From a virus: a DNA stretch of 52,972 bases. The DNA is taken from positions 1 to 52,972 of IMG/VR virus record IMGVR_UViG_3300013014_000039; one strand, given 5' to 3'. How positions within the stretch are numbered: the stretch's first letter is position 1; each line of letters starts with the position of its first letter. A model generated the notes under the pieces. That model saw only the letters and a program-made list of their open reading frames with translations. It was not told the origin of the DNA and searched no databases. This document shows positions 35,283-41,404 of the stretch, piece by piece. Both the position numbers and the translations under genes were made by a program.

Positions 35283-35740
35283 TTGGAACTTTGGAACTGG
35301 GTTGGAATCACAAAAAACTAGGTTAGTTATAGTAATAGTACTAGTAGTAGTAGTAGTAGTTATAGATATAGATATATAAAGTATTATATATATTTGTTGT
35401 AGTACTACATGATTCCAAAGTTCCAAAATTCCAGCAGTTTTGCGTTATGGCTGGCAGTTACCTATCTGCTTAATTTGTGGGCAATGTATGGTTTGTTTAG
35501 CACAATGCTTACACTCGCAGGCGATGATGAACGAACGAGATGATGCTCCAAAGTCCGTTGTCCTCAAAAAAAACTGGAATTTTGGAATAAATCGCGTAAG
35601 TCCTTGATTCATAAGGCTTTTTCCGATTCCAGCGTTGGAATTTCGTTGGAACAAAGTTGGAATCTTGTTCCAATAAACTGCTCGGTTCCAAAATTCCAGT
35701 ACGATTCCAAGCGGGTTGGAACTGGGTTGGAACTTTGGAA
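35283..35740. repeat. TTGGAA iteron array with AT-rich segment; candidate origin of replication
   Basis: Fifteen copies of TTGGAA or its complement lie between 35283 and 35740 in a gene-free stretch. Copy starts are 35283, 35291, 35302, 35413, 35421, 35582, 35635, 35646, 35657, 35668, 35686, 35705, 35716, 35727 and 35735. Several neighbours are exactly 11 bases apart, others 8, as expected if proteins bind on one face of the helix. Between the copies lies a TAG/TA-rich tract at 35325-35400 that should melt easily. Iterons plus an AT-rich element is the usual make-up of a replication origin. A partition or transcription control site is possible. The region 35221-35744 shows no believable gene. 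Confidence 0.6.
35325..35400. repeat. TAG/TA simple-repeat AT-rich tract
   Basis: Runs of TAGTAG and TATAGATATAGATATATA within the iteron region, nearly free of G+C. It is a likely DNA-unwinding element if this is an origin. No reading frame is supported. Confidence 0.6.
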
Positions 35741-35744
35741 CAAA

Positions 35745-35767
35745 TTTCATGACCCCGTGAAACGCTA
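35745..35767 (-). promoter_or_regulatory. TTTCA-N8-TGAAACGCTA dyad at the iteron boundary
   Basis: TTTCA (35745-35749), TGACCCCG, TGAAA (35758-35762), CGCTA. It directly adjoins the last iteron. Unlike the copies at 36577 and 37453 it is not followed by a recognisable promoter. Confidence 0.5.
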
Positions 35768-35790
35768 TTTAAGACGCTTGCCCACGCACG

Positions 35791-35814
35791 CGCAGGGACA
35801 TATAACTGGCTTCA
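35791..35814 (-). repeat. Inter-cassette box A, copy 4
   Basis: Divergent copy of the box whose minus-strand core reads CCAGTTATwTGTCGTCG in the best copies, lying between a terminator and a dyad element. See copies at 36620, 37498 and 38169. Confidence 0.5.
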
Positions 35815-35822
35815 GCCCAAAC

Positions 35823-35858
35823 AAAAAAAACCCGACTAACCTTTCGGCTAGTCGGGTT
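35823..35858 (-). terminator. Intrinsic terminator of the 204-residue gene
   Basis: Stem AACCCGACTA / TAGTCGGGTT with a loop that can add a CC/GG pair, followed on the minus strand by eight T. It lies just after the stop at 35873. Confidence 0.8.
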
Positions 35859-35872
35859 GGGCTAATCAAGTA

Positions 35873-36487
35873 TTACTTGATTGCTTTCAGGAAGGCATCA
35901 ATTGCCACCCTTGTCTTAACTTCGTCGGCTGTTGCGTCACCCCTAGCCTTCGCGTTCTTACATCTAGTTTTAATTGTATCCATAACTTTCCCAACATAAG
36001 TTGCGAAGTCATCAGTAGTTCCTCTCTCCCTTGTCTCAGGGTTAAGGTCGCGTATAGCCTTGAGCAAAGCCTTCATTTTATTGAATGCATACTTGTTGAA
36101 TGGTGTTCTTACACCACCAATCACACCATGCTTAACAGGCTCGGCTTGGCGTAGTTGCCCAAATTGTTGTTGCGAGAACGACAAGGCATAGGCAAGGGTT
36201 ACTTCATTGCCACCCTTGGCATCAGGAATCCATTCGCTGTTATAGCGTTTGGCTGGGTTTAGTTCTTGCCAACGGAGAGCCCAACCCTCGGTTAACTGAG
36301 CCTTAACCTCGGCTGGAACATCTTCCAAGATGTTGGGGCATTGGTCGAAAACATATTTAGCAACAAGGCTAAGATGTTCAACGGCTAATGCCGACTGGTA
36401 ACCCGCATTCTTGAGGTTATCGATAGAGAGAAATGTAACTTGCGTTACGCTAGGTGTGGCTAATGCCACAGGTGATTTTGCTTTCAT
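35873..36487 (-). CDS. Cassette gene, paralogue A of a tandem pair (204 residues)
   Basis: A 204-residue, helical, basic protein starting MKAKSPVALATPSVTQVTFL. I chose the ATG at 36487 with GGAGAAC upstream. The frame extends further but would start inside the promoter. It shares SFSQQ-FGQL, an HG...FNKYA-N segment, RERG and KNA-ARGD-TA with the 218-residue protein encoded next to it. No domain is recognised. It is a monocistron with its own promoter, leader hairpin and terminator, which suggests high early expression. A DNA-binding or host-takeover role is speculative. Confidence 0.65.
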   Translation of the reverse strand: MKAKSPVALATPSVTQVTFLSIDNLKNAGYQSALAVEHLSLVAKYVFDQCPNILEDVPAEVKAQLTEGWALRWQELNPAKRYNSEWIPDAKGGNEVTLAYALSFSQQQFGQLRQAEPVKHGVIGGVRTPFNKYAFNKMKALLKAIRDLNPETRERGTTDDFATYVGKVMDTIKTRCKNAKARGDATADEVKTRVAIDAFLKAIK

Positions 36488-36514
36488 TGTGTTCTCCATT
36501 AAAAGCAGGTTTGT

Positions 36515-36538
36515 GCAGGTGACAACCTCGCCACCTGC
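36515..36538 (-). other. 5'-terminal leader hairpin
   Basis: Perfect 7-bp stem GCAGGTG / CACCTGC with a 10-base loop. It starts 7 bases after the -10 box at 36546, so it should form the 5' end of the transcript. Confidence 0.6.
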
Positions 36539-36545
36539 TAAACAT

Positions 36546-36574
36546 TTATTAGCACAGGCAAGGCGCTTATACAA
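36546..36574 (-). promoter_or_regulatory. Sigma-70-like promoter of the 204-residue cassette gene
   Basis: TTGTAT (36569-36574), 17 bases, TAATAA (36546-36551). The dyad element at 36577 lies 2 bases upstream of the -35 box. Confidence 0.6.
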
Positions 36575-36576
36575 GT

Positions 36577-36599
36577 TTTCAGCCACCCGTGAAACGCTA
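36577..36599 (-). promoter_or_regulatory. TTTCA-N8-TGAAACGCTA dyad upstream of the -35 box
   Basis: TTTCA, GCCACCCG, TGAAA, CGCTA. Spacing to the -35 box is 2 bases, as in the copy at 37453, consistent with an activator or repressor site. Confidence 0.6.
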
Positions 36600-36619
36600 A
36601 ATAGGCGCACGCATACACG

Positions 36620-36643
36620 CGCGACGACATATAACTGGTCTCA
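36620..36643 (-). repeat. Inter-cassette box A, copy 3
   Basis: Minus-strand core CCAGTTATATGTCGTCGCG between the terminator of the upstream cassette and the dyad element. A G/T-rich stretch links the two. Confidence 0.65.
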
Positions 36644-36651
36644 GCGGGCAC

Positions 36652-36685
36652 AAAAAAACCCCGCAGACCTTGTGAGTCTGCGGGG
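36652..36685 (-). terminator. Intrinsic terminator of the 218-residue gene
   Basis: Perfect 10-bp stem CCCCGCAGAC / GTCTGCGGGG with a 7-base loop and a run of seven T on the minus strand. Confidence 0.85.
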
Positions 36686-36696
36686 TGAGTAGCTAA

Positions 36697-37353
36697 TTAC
36701 TTAGCGTTGTAGACTTTCCAGAACGCGTCTCTTGCAGTTCTGAACTTAGCGGGGTTCGCGGTATCGTCACCGCGACTTTCAGCGTTCTTTACGCGCTTGT
36801 CATAGTCAGCGAACAAGTCAGTCAAAGACTGAATGAAAGCTTTTGTAGCACCGCGTTCGCGGGTCTTACCCTCATTCAGAATGTTATAAGCTGACCGCTT
36901 TAACGCTGTCAAATTATTTGACGCGTATTTGCTGAACTTATCGCGCATAAGCTTGACTAGTCCATGTAGTTGTGGGTCTTTGTTTTTCAGTTGACCGAAC
37001 TCTTGCTGACTGAATGAGTAGCAGTAATGCAAACTCAATGTAGTAGACCCTTTAGGGTATTCAGCTTGTCCATCAAGCGAGTTACCCGCTTTAATGAGTA
37101 CACCGCTTTCACCGCGTGTGAAATAGTCCTGACCCCACAATTCATGAGCGCGTGTCATGAAACCCGCATACAAGTCAGCTTTGAGTTCAGCGCTTGTCTC
37201 AGCGGGAAACGATGGGTCTTGACCCATCACATAGGTTGCAAGGTGTGTTGCAGTTTCACCAGCACGAGCGAAGCGGTAAGCCGCATCTTTAATACTGGTG
37301 GGTTCGGTTGCCGTCAAAGCGATATCGGCAGAAGCTTTAGCTGTAGCTTTCAT
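36697..37353 (-). CDS. Cassette gene, paralogue B of a tandem pair (218 residues)
   Basis: A 218-residue protein. The alanine-rich N-terminus (MKATAKASADIALTATEPTS) is followed by YSFSQQEFGQL, HGLVKLMRDKFSKYASNN, TRERGA and KNAESRGDDTA, shared with its neighbour. It is not a known family to me. AGGAG precedes the ATG. It is a monocistron between its own promoter (37422-37450) and terminator (36652-36685). Tandem duplication with separate control suggests two diverged products needed in quantity. Confidence 0.65.
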   Translation of the reverse strand: MKATAKASADIALTATEPTSIKDAAYRFARAGETATHLATYVMGQDPSFPAETSAELKADLYAGFMTRAHELWGQDYFTRGESGVLIKAGNSLDGQAEYPKGSTTLSLHYCYSFSQQEFGQLKNKDPQLHGLVKLMRDKFSKYASNNLTALKRSAYNILNEGKTRERGATKAFIQSLTDLFADYDKRVKNAESRGDDTANPAKFRTARDAFWKVYNAK

Positions 37354-37398
37354 GCTAACTCCTAAAAACGCGGTGTGAGCGACACCGCAAACGCTGAC

Positions 37399-37414
37399 CA
37401 GACTGAACTGTCTG
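37399..37414 (-). other. 5'-terminal leader hairpin
   Basis: CAGAC / GTCTG stem with a 6-base loop, starting 7 bases after the -10 box at 37422. Confidence 0.5.
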
Positions 37415-37421
37415 ATAATTA

Positions 37422-37450
37422 TTTATAGCTGACCCTGAAACAATATGCAA
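37422..37450 (-). promoter_or_regulatory. Sigma-70-like promoter of the 218-residue cassette gene
   Basis: TTGCAT (37445-37450), 17 bases, TATAAA (37422-37427) on the minus strand. The dyad element lies 2 bases upstream. Confidence 0.7.
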
Positions 37451-37452
37451 GG

Positions 37453-37475
37453 TTTCAGCCATCCCTGACACGCTA
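37453..37475 (-). promoter_or_regulatory. TTTCA-N8-TGACACGCTA dyad upstream of the -35 box
   Basis: TTTCA, GCCATCCC, TGACA, CGCTA. One mismatch from the consensus dyad, same position relative to the promoter as at 36577. Confidence 0.55.
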
Positions 37476-37497
37476 ATTAAGCACACGCACAGACGCA

Positions 37498-37521
37498 CGC
37501 GACGACAAATAACTGGTATCA
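37498..37521 (-). repeat. Inter-cassette box A, copy 2
   Basis: Minus-strand core CCAGTTATTTGTCGTCGCG, identical in this stretch to the copy at 38169. It lies between a terminator and a dyad. Confidence 0.7.
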
Positions 37522-37533
37522 AAAACTTCAGGC

Positions 37534-37569
37534 AAAAAAAAACAGACATGGCGCAAAGCCATGTCTGTT
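37534..37569 (-). terminator. Intrinsic terminator of the 155-residue gene
   Basis: Perfect 12-bp stem AACAGACATGGC / GCCATGTCTGTT, 5-base loop, then seven T on the minus strand. Confidence 0.85.
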
Positions 37570-37577
37570 AGCGTACG

Positions 37578-38045
37578 TTACTCTTCGCAAACGTATTTTG
37601 TAGTTAACACTTCTTTCATCTCGCGTTTAACAACCACCTTCTTACAAGTGGGACTATCTTCTTTCACGTATGCAATGATCTCGAATTGAATCTTGTCTGA
37701 CTCTATGGTGTAACGCTTGTAACCCCAATCCGCTACATCGCGCTCTTCTACATCATTGCCAATCACATCCATACACTTGGATATCAACGAAGTTAGACGC
37801 TCGTCTTTAAGACTATCTAACTTGTACAAGTACGCAGAGATGTAAGGCTTCTTACCAATCCATGACATGCTGAGAGAGTCGTTATCCCCATCAAATCCAT
37901 CAACAAGTGAACCGTACAAGGCACGTAATAGCATACGATTTTTTTGCAAATCCTGCGCTTTGTGTAAGTACATTTGTGATTCACTTCTATAAGAGTTGAT
38001 TTGAGAGTTGATCAATTTAATGATCGGGTTTGATTTACGTTTCAT
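37578..38045 (-). CDS. Cassette gene, 155-residue hypothetical protein
   Basis: A basic protein with a helical N-terminal half (MKRKSNPIIKLINSQINSYR) and a beta-rich, charged C-terminal half ending TTKYVCEE. No domain is recognised. GGAG precedes the ATG. Like its two neighbours it is a monocistron with its own promoter (38105-38133), leader hairpin and terminator. It shows no clear similarity to the paralogous pair. Confidence 0.6.
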   Translation of the reverse strand: MKRKSNPIIKLINSQINSYRSESQMYLHKAQDLQKNRMLLRALYGSLVDGFDGDNDSLSMSWIGKKPYISAYLYKLDSLKDERLTSLISKCMDVIGNDVEERDVADWGYKRYTIESDKIQFEIIAYVKEDSPTCKKVVVKREMKEVLTTKYVCEE

Positions 38046-38078
38046 TTAATACTCCAAAAAGTTAAAAGATAATTACCT

Positions 38079-38098
38079 ACTGATTTGTCTGAATCAGT
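38079..38098 (-). other. 5'-terminal leader hairpin
   Basis: Perfect 7-bp stem ACTGATT / AATCAGT with a 6-base loop. It starts about 7 bases after the -10 box at 38105. Confidence 0.6.
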
Positions 38099-38104
38099 AT
38101 TATT

Positions 38105-38133
38105 TATATAGCGGTTAAATAGATATTTTGCAA
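38105..38133 (-). promoter_or_regulatory. Sigma-70-like promoter of the 155-residue cassette gene
   Basis: TTGCAA (38128-38133), 17 bases, TATATA (38105-38110). A degenerate remnant of the dyad (CTAGCCATTGG) lies upstream where the other cassettes have a full copy. Confidence 0.65.
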
Positions 38134-38168
38134 ACATCTAGCCATTGGATCGCACACGCCCATACTCA

Positions 38169-38192
38169 CGCGACGACAAATAACTGGTATCA
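38169..38192 (-). repeat. Inter-cassette box A, copy 1
   Basis: Minus-strand core CCAGTTATTTGTCGTCGCG between the terminator at 38201 and the promoter at 38105. Confidence 0.7.
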
Positions 38193-38200
38193 ACTGGGCG

Positions 38201-38228
38201 AAATAAAAAGGGAGCCGAAGCTCCCTTT
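38201..38228 (-). terminator. Intrinsic terminator of the first leftward operon
   Basis: Perfect 9-bp stem AAAGGGAGC / GCTCCCTTT, CGAA/TTCG loop, then a T-rich tail on the minus strand, just after the stop at 38231. Its stem resembles the late terminator at 47749. Confidence 0.8.
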
Positions 38229-38230
38229 CC

Positions 38231-38482
38231 TTACCAGCCTGGGAATCTATCTAGTTGATAGTGTTCCTTACCGCGACCATGCTTCGCTCTGTATATCCTC
38301 TCTTCATATACTAGTTTGAGATGGTTAACTTTGGCTTGATACTCCTTAACAGCATCACGTATTTGTTTTATCCAATGATGCGCTTCAGGGTTACTCTTTC
38401 TTAAATCATAGAGTTGAGTGTTAGTCAAACTCAATGCAAACTTCTCTTCATCTATCTCGTCAAACAGTTCTAGTTGTGTCAT
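38231..38482 (-). CDS. Hypothetical early protein, 83 residues
   Basis: A mostly helical protein (MTQLELFDEIDEEKFALSLT, then AVKEYQAKVNHLKLVYEERI) with a basic C-terminus. AAAGGGG precedes the ATG. It is the last gene of the three-gene operon that starts at 38960. Function unknown. Confidence 0.55.
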   Translation of the reverse strand: MTQLELFDEIDEEKFALSLTNTQLYDLRKSNPEAHHWIKQIRDAVKEYQAKVNHLKLVYEERIYRAKHGRGKEHYQLDRFPGW

Positions 38483-38485
38483 GTC

Positions 38486-38776
38486 TTACCCCTTTGGTGG
38501 TGTGTTAAAACTATTCTTGGTGTTGACACCATATGCGTCATAGTGATCTTCAGCGTGCTCTTGATCCCATGTAGGTTCTTTGAATGACGGGTCAATTCTG
38601 ATTAGCAGTTGGAAGAAAGCCAACGCACCACAAGTAATTGCTATCGTGTCCCAACCTATATGTAGGTTGCCTGATGTAATGTCGAGTGCATTACAGTAGA
38701 ACCGAGCCATCACCATCATGCCGAGTAGAAACCCGCTCATTACATTTATAAAAGCCTTAACAAATCTTACTTCCAT
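38486..38776 (-). CDS. Small membrane protein, two helices
   Basis: A 96-residue protein with hydrophobic helices at about 9-28 (INVMSGFLLGMMVMARFYC) and 44-60 (TIAITCGALAFFQLLIRI), then a polar acidic tail. AGGAG precedes the ATG. Early expression argues against a holin. Superinfection exclusion or membrane modification is more likely, but unproven. Confidence 0.6.
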   Translation of the reverse strand: MEVRFVKAFINVMSGFLLGMMVMARFYCNALDITSGNLHIGWDTIAITCGALAFFQLLIRIDPSFKEPTWDQEHAEDHYDAYGVNTKNSFNTPPKG

Positions 38777-38780
38777 TTGA

Positions 38781-38960
38781 TTACTCCTGAGTTAATTGTT
38801 CGACTAGCATTGCAAACTTCGCTTCGAGCACATCATCAGACCATTGTGCTATCTCAGCATAGTGTTCAGGTGATGGGCGCATACCATACGCATCTTTATG
38901 TAGGTCGCTGTATTCGCAACGCATCTGTTCATGCTTAGTCATATCAGTCCATGCTTTCAT
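38781..38960 (-). CDS. Small early phage protein with KDAYGMRPS motif, 59 residues
   Basis: A 59-residue frame with a GGAG site upstream of the ATG. The segment CEYSDLHKDAYGMRPS is a signature I recall from many very small phage proteins of unknown function. The rest is helical (QWSDDVLEAKFAMLVEQL). It is the first gene of the leftmost-reading early operon, 4 bases before the membrane protein gene. Confidence 0.7.
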   Translation of the reverse strand: MKAWTDMTKHEQMRCEYSDLHKDAYGMRPSPEHYAEIAQWSDDVLEAKFAMLVEQLTQE

Positions 38961-38984
38961 ATCAATCTCCAGTTAGTTAATGAA

Positions 38985-39002
38985 TACCGAATCGCTTCGG
39001 TA
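38985..39002 (-). other. 5'-terminal leader hairpin
   Basis: Perfect 7-bp stem TACCGAA / TTCGGTA with a 4-base loop, starting about 6 bases after the -10 box at 39008. Confidence 0.6.
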
Positions 39003-39007
39003 ATATC

Positions 39008-39036
39008 TATATACATGATGGGTATGGCATTTGCAA
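39008..39036 (-). promoter_or_regulatory. Sigma-70-like promoter of the first leftward operon
   Basis: TTGCAA (39031-39036), 17 bases, TATATA with a TG just before it (39008-39013). Same boxes and spacing as the promoter at 38105. Confidence 0.65.
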
Positions 39037-39047
39037 TTCTCCAGAGA

Positions 39048-39075
39048 CCCCTACCCCCATTCCCCCCACCCCCCC
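39048..39075 (-). other. Four-run G tract (potential G-quadruplex) on the minus strand
   Basis: On the plus strand C4, C5, C6 and C7 runs separated by 2, 3 and 1 bases. The minus strand can therefore form a G-quadruplex and the plus strand an i-motif. It sits just upstream of the leftward promoter, in the divergent control region. Confidence 0.7.
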
Positions 39076-39150
39076 TTTCCGCATTTGGGACCCCCGCCTC
39101 CCTCTACTCTAAGACTTACACAAACAACACAACAAAATCCCAAACTTCGG

Positions 39151-39220
39151 TATACTGACCCCGCAACGCAGTTGCATTTTGTCTCTCCTTCTTTAGACCC
39201 CCCCAGTGGGGGTCTTTTTT
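39151..39220 (+). ncRNA. Possible small RNA between divergent operons
   Basis: TATACT (39151-39156) could serve as a -10 box, although no good -35 is seen. The transcript would start near 39163, contain a small GCAAC / GTTGC hairpin and end at the strong terminator at 39196-39220, giving about 58 bases. No gene ends here on this strand, which makes the terminator otherwise unexplained. Confidence 0.3.
39196..39220 (+). terminator. Strong intrinsic terminator in the divergent region
   Basis: Perfect 7-bp GC-rich stem GACCCCC / GGGGGTC, 5-base loop, six T. It acts only rightward. It lies about 115 bases before the TerS start, so it may insulate late genes from early readthrough. The stretch 39221-39334 holds AT-rich TATATA segments that could be the late promoter, but no clear -35/-10 pair. 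Confidence 0.8.
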
Positions 39221-39334
39221 CTGCCCCGCTACTGTATATAGGTGTTTTCCCTAGTACCCCCCGGGTAGGAGTCCCAACCTCCCCTTATATATGTGGTATA
39301 TTTCGCAAACCATAACTGGAGTGCCACTTCCTCC

Positions 39335-39904
39335 ATGCAAGAACTCGTCCCTGACATTGAAAGCAATGTCCCATTACCAGCCTCCGCGACAGAGGCTATG
39401 CCCGACCTGTCTCCAAAAGAAGAGTTGGAGATGCGAGCTAGGACGGTAAAGTTGATTTCTGACCTATCGGGTAAACCCGTAGAACCGGGTCAAGAACACA
39501 AAGATCAGGCTAAAGATATAGTACAAACCCTAATGTCTCAGCCTCAAAATGCGGTTAATTTAGCCCAATATCCCAACGAAACTGTTGCTTATTTGGCTGG
39601 AATGGTTGCCCAACACGACGTTATGGTCGTAAAAGAGCTGGCTGACCTCAAGAAATACGTAGTAAATAAGCTGGTTGCTGAGACCGAACACCCAGATGCC
39701 AAGATTCGACTAACAGCACTACGTGCTTTAGGTGAAGTTGATGGCGTGGATGCATTCAAGAAGCGCTCCGAGGTCACCCATAAGCAACAATCTATGGAAG
39801 AAGTCGAGAAAGAGCTGCTCGAGACCCTCGCTAAGTTGGAAAAACGCACGATTGACGTGGAAGTTATAGAAATAAAGTATGAAAATAACGCCACAGCAAA
39901 TTGA
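39335..39904 (+). CDS. Terminase small subunit candidate
   Basis: About 189 residues from ATG at 39335 (MQELVPDIESNV); an ATG 14 codons upstream is possible. The segments QYPNETVAYLAGMVAQHDV and KLVAETEHPDAKIRLTALRA, and the charged helical C-terminus with SMEEVEKELLETLAKLE, match a conserved gene found directly before TerL in environmental podovirus-like phages (recalled). It should bind the packaging site and regulate the large subunit. It overlaps the TerL start by 26 bases. The assignment rests on position and pattern, with no DNA-binding motif certain. Confidence 0.65.
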   Translation: MQELVPDIESNVPLPASATEAMPDLSPKEELEMRARTVKLISDLSGKPVEPGQEHKDQAKDIVQTLMSQPQNAVNLAQYPNETVAYLAGMVAQHDVMVVKELADLKKYVVNKLVAETEHPDAKIRLTALRALGEVDGVDAFKKRSEVTHKQQSMEEVEKELLETLAKLEKRTIDVEVIEIKYENNATAN

Positions 39905-41396
39905 AAAGCTTAAAAGTCTGCTGCCAACGGCATCATCAGACGAAAAACGCAAGATTCTTGAGCTAATTAAGGTCTGGGACAGCGAATCGGTGCAGGTTGT
40001 AGGTAAAGATTCAATATTGGAGTTCGCAGAACATGTATATCCGGGTTATAAAGTTGGTCCACATCATCGAAGATTGGCAAAAATTTTTGAGGACATTGCC
40101 GCTGGCAAGAAGAAGCGAGTAATTGTCAACATAGCCCCCCGTCACGGTAAGTCTGAACTCATTTCTTACCTTGCACCCGCATGGTTTTTGGGTAAATTCC
40201 CCCATAAGAAGGTGATTATGGCCTCCCACACCGCAGATTTAGCGGTGAATTTTGGTAGAAGAGTGCGTAATCTGGTCGGTTCAGACAACTATAAAGACAT
40301 TTTTCCGCAGGTAGAACTGCAATCTGACTCTAAGTCAGCATCACGATGGGGTACTAACTTTAATGGTGAATACTTTGCTATTGGTGTCGGAGGTGCTCTT
40401 GCAGGCCGGGGTGCTGATCTATTTATTATTGATGATCCTCATTCAGAGCAAGATGCTAAAACAGGGAGGGCCGACGTATTTCTTCCTGCTTGGGAGTGGT
40501 TCCAGTCTGGTCCTATTCAGCGCCTTATGCCAGGTGGTGCCATTATTATAGTAATGACAAGGTGGTCTAAACTTGACCTAACTGGACAAATACTGAGCCA
40601 AATGGAGCGTGAAGAGGACGTAGACCCGTGGGAAGTGGTTGAGTTTCCCGCTATTTTGAACGACAAGCCACTATGGGGCGATTTCTGGACAATCGAGGAA
40701 TTGCTGTCCAAAAAAGCTGGTATGGACGTACGGTATTGGGAAGCCCAGTACATGCAGAACCCTGTATCAGAAGAAGGCGCACTAATAAAGAAGGAGTGGT
40801 GGCGCATTTGGGACAAAGAAGACACCCCTAACTGCGAGTTCATCATCATGAGTCTGGATGCGGCGCAAGAAGCCAACAATCGTGCTGACTACAACGCTTT
40901 AACTACATGGGGGGTCTTTTTTAACGAGGAGACCAACAATCACAGCATCATCTTGCTCAATGCTATTAAGAAACGTATGGAGTACCCCGACCTCAAAGCT
41001 ATGGTGCTAGAGGAATACAAGGAGTGGGAGCCAGACGCATTTATGGTTGAGAAGAAGTCGAATGGTTCTGTACTTTATCAAGAGTTCAGACGCATGGGCA
41101 TACCTGTTGGAGAGTTCACTCCGGGTAAAGGACAAGACAAGATAGCGCGTGTGAATGCGGTGTCGTCACTGTTTCAAGGTGGGATCGTGTATGCACCAGA
41201 TCGCAGATGGGCTAAAGAAGTTATTGAGGAATGCAACGACTTCCCGTCCGGGGCTAACGATGACTTAGTGGACTCCACTACCCTTGCGCTGTTAAGATTC
41301 AGGAATGGCGGATTCATTAGGCTTGAGAGTGATGAGCCTGAAGATACTGTTTGGTTTAAAGGTCGCCGCGCCAAAGAGCGGTTCTACACTGTCTAA
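39879..41396 (+). CDS. terL: Terminase large subunit
   Basis: A 505-residue packaging motor. The ATPase domain has Walker A APRHGKSE (86-93), adenine-contact-like VIMASHTADLAVNFG, and Walker B LFIIDD (181-186). The RNase H-like nuclease domain has D327 in IIMSLDAAQE, E391 in AFMVEKKSNG, and D461/D462 in GANDDLVDST. It cuts concatemers and pumps DNA through the portal encoded 9 bases downstream. The start overlaps the TerS gene; its ribosome site is weak, so translation is probably coupled. Length and motif order are normal. Confidence 0.93.
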   Translation: MKITPQQIEKLKSLLPTASSDEKRKILELIKVWDSESVQVVGKDSILEFAEHVYPGYKVGPHHRRLAKIFEDIAAGKKKRVIVNIAPRHGKSELISYLAPAWFLGKFPHKKVIMASHTADLAVNFGRRVRNLVGSDNYKDIFPQVELQSDSKSASRWGTNFNGEYFAIGVGGALAGRGADLFIIDDPHSEQDAKTGRADVFLPAWEWFQSGPIQRLMPGGAIIIVMTRWSKLDLTGQILSQMEREEDVDPWEVVEFPAILNDKPLWGDFWTIEELLSKKAGMDVRYWEAQYMQNPVSEEGALIKKEWWRIWDKEDTPNCEFIIMSLDAAQEANNRADYNALTTWGVFFNEETNNHSIILLNAIKKRMEYPDLKAMVLEEYKEWEPDAFMVEKKSNGSVLYQEFRRMGIPVGEFTPGKGQDKIARVNAVSSLFQGGIVYAPDRRWAKEVIEECNDFPSGANDDLVDSTTLALLRFRNGGFIRLESDEPEDTVWFKGRRAKERFYTV

Positions 41397-41404
41397 GGAT
41401 TTAT

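Noticed and set aside
35325-35400. Possible CRISPR-like array from regular TAG/TA repeats
   Set aside because: Repeats are 3-6 bases with no spacers, so it is a simple-sequence tract.
35281-35740. Possible CRISPR array from regular TTGGAA spacing
   Set aside because: The unit is 6 bases in both orientations with 8-11 base spacing, which is iteron-like and not repeat-spacer.
35604-35999. 131-codon plus-strand frame
   Set aside because: It runs through iterons, box A, a terminator and the end of an opposite gene, so it is not a believable protein.
38486-38776. Calling the two-helix membrane protein a holin
   Set aside because: It is in the early leftward operon, far from lysis or structural genes. 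The 63-residue protein at 49006 fits a holin better.
39031-39315. Proline-rich plus-strand frame in the divergent control region
   Set aside because: Caused by C-runs. It spans the terminator and has no ribosome site.
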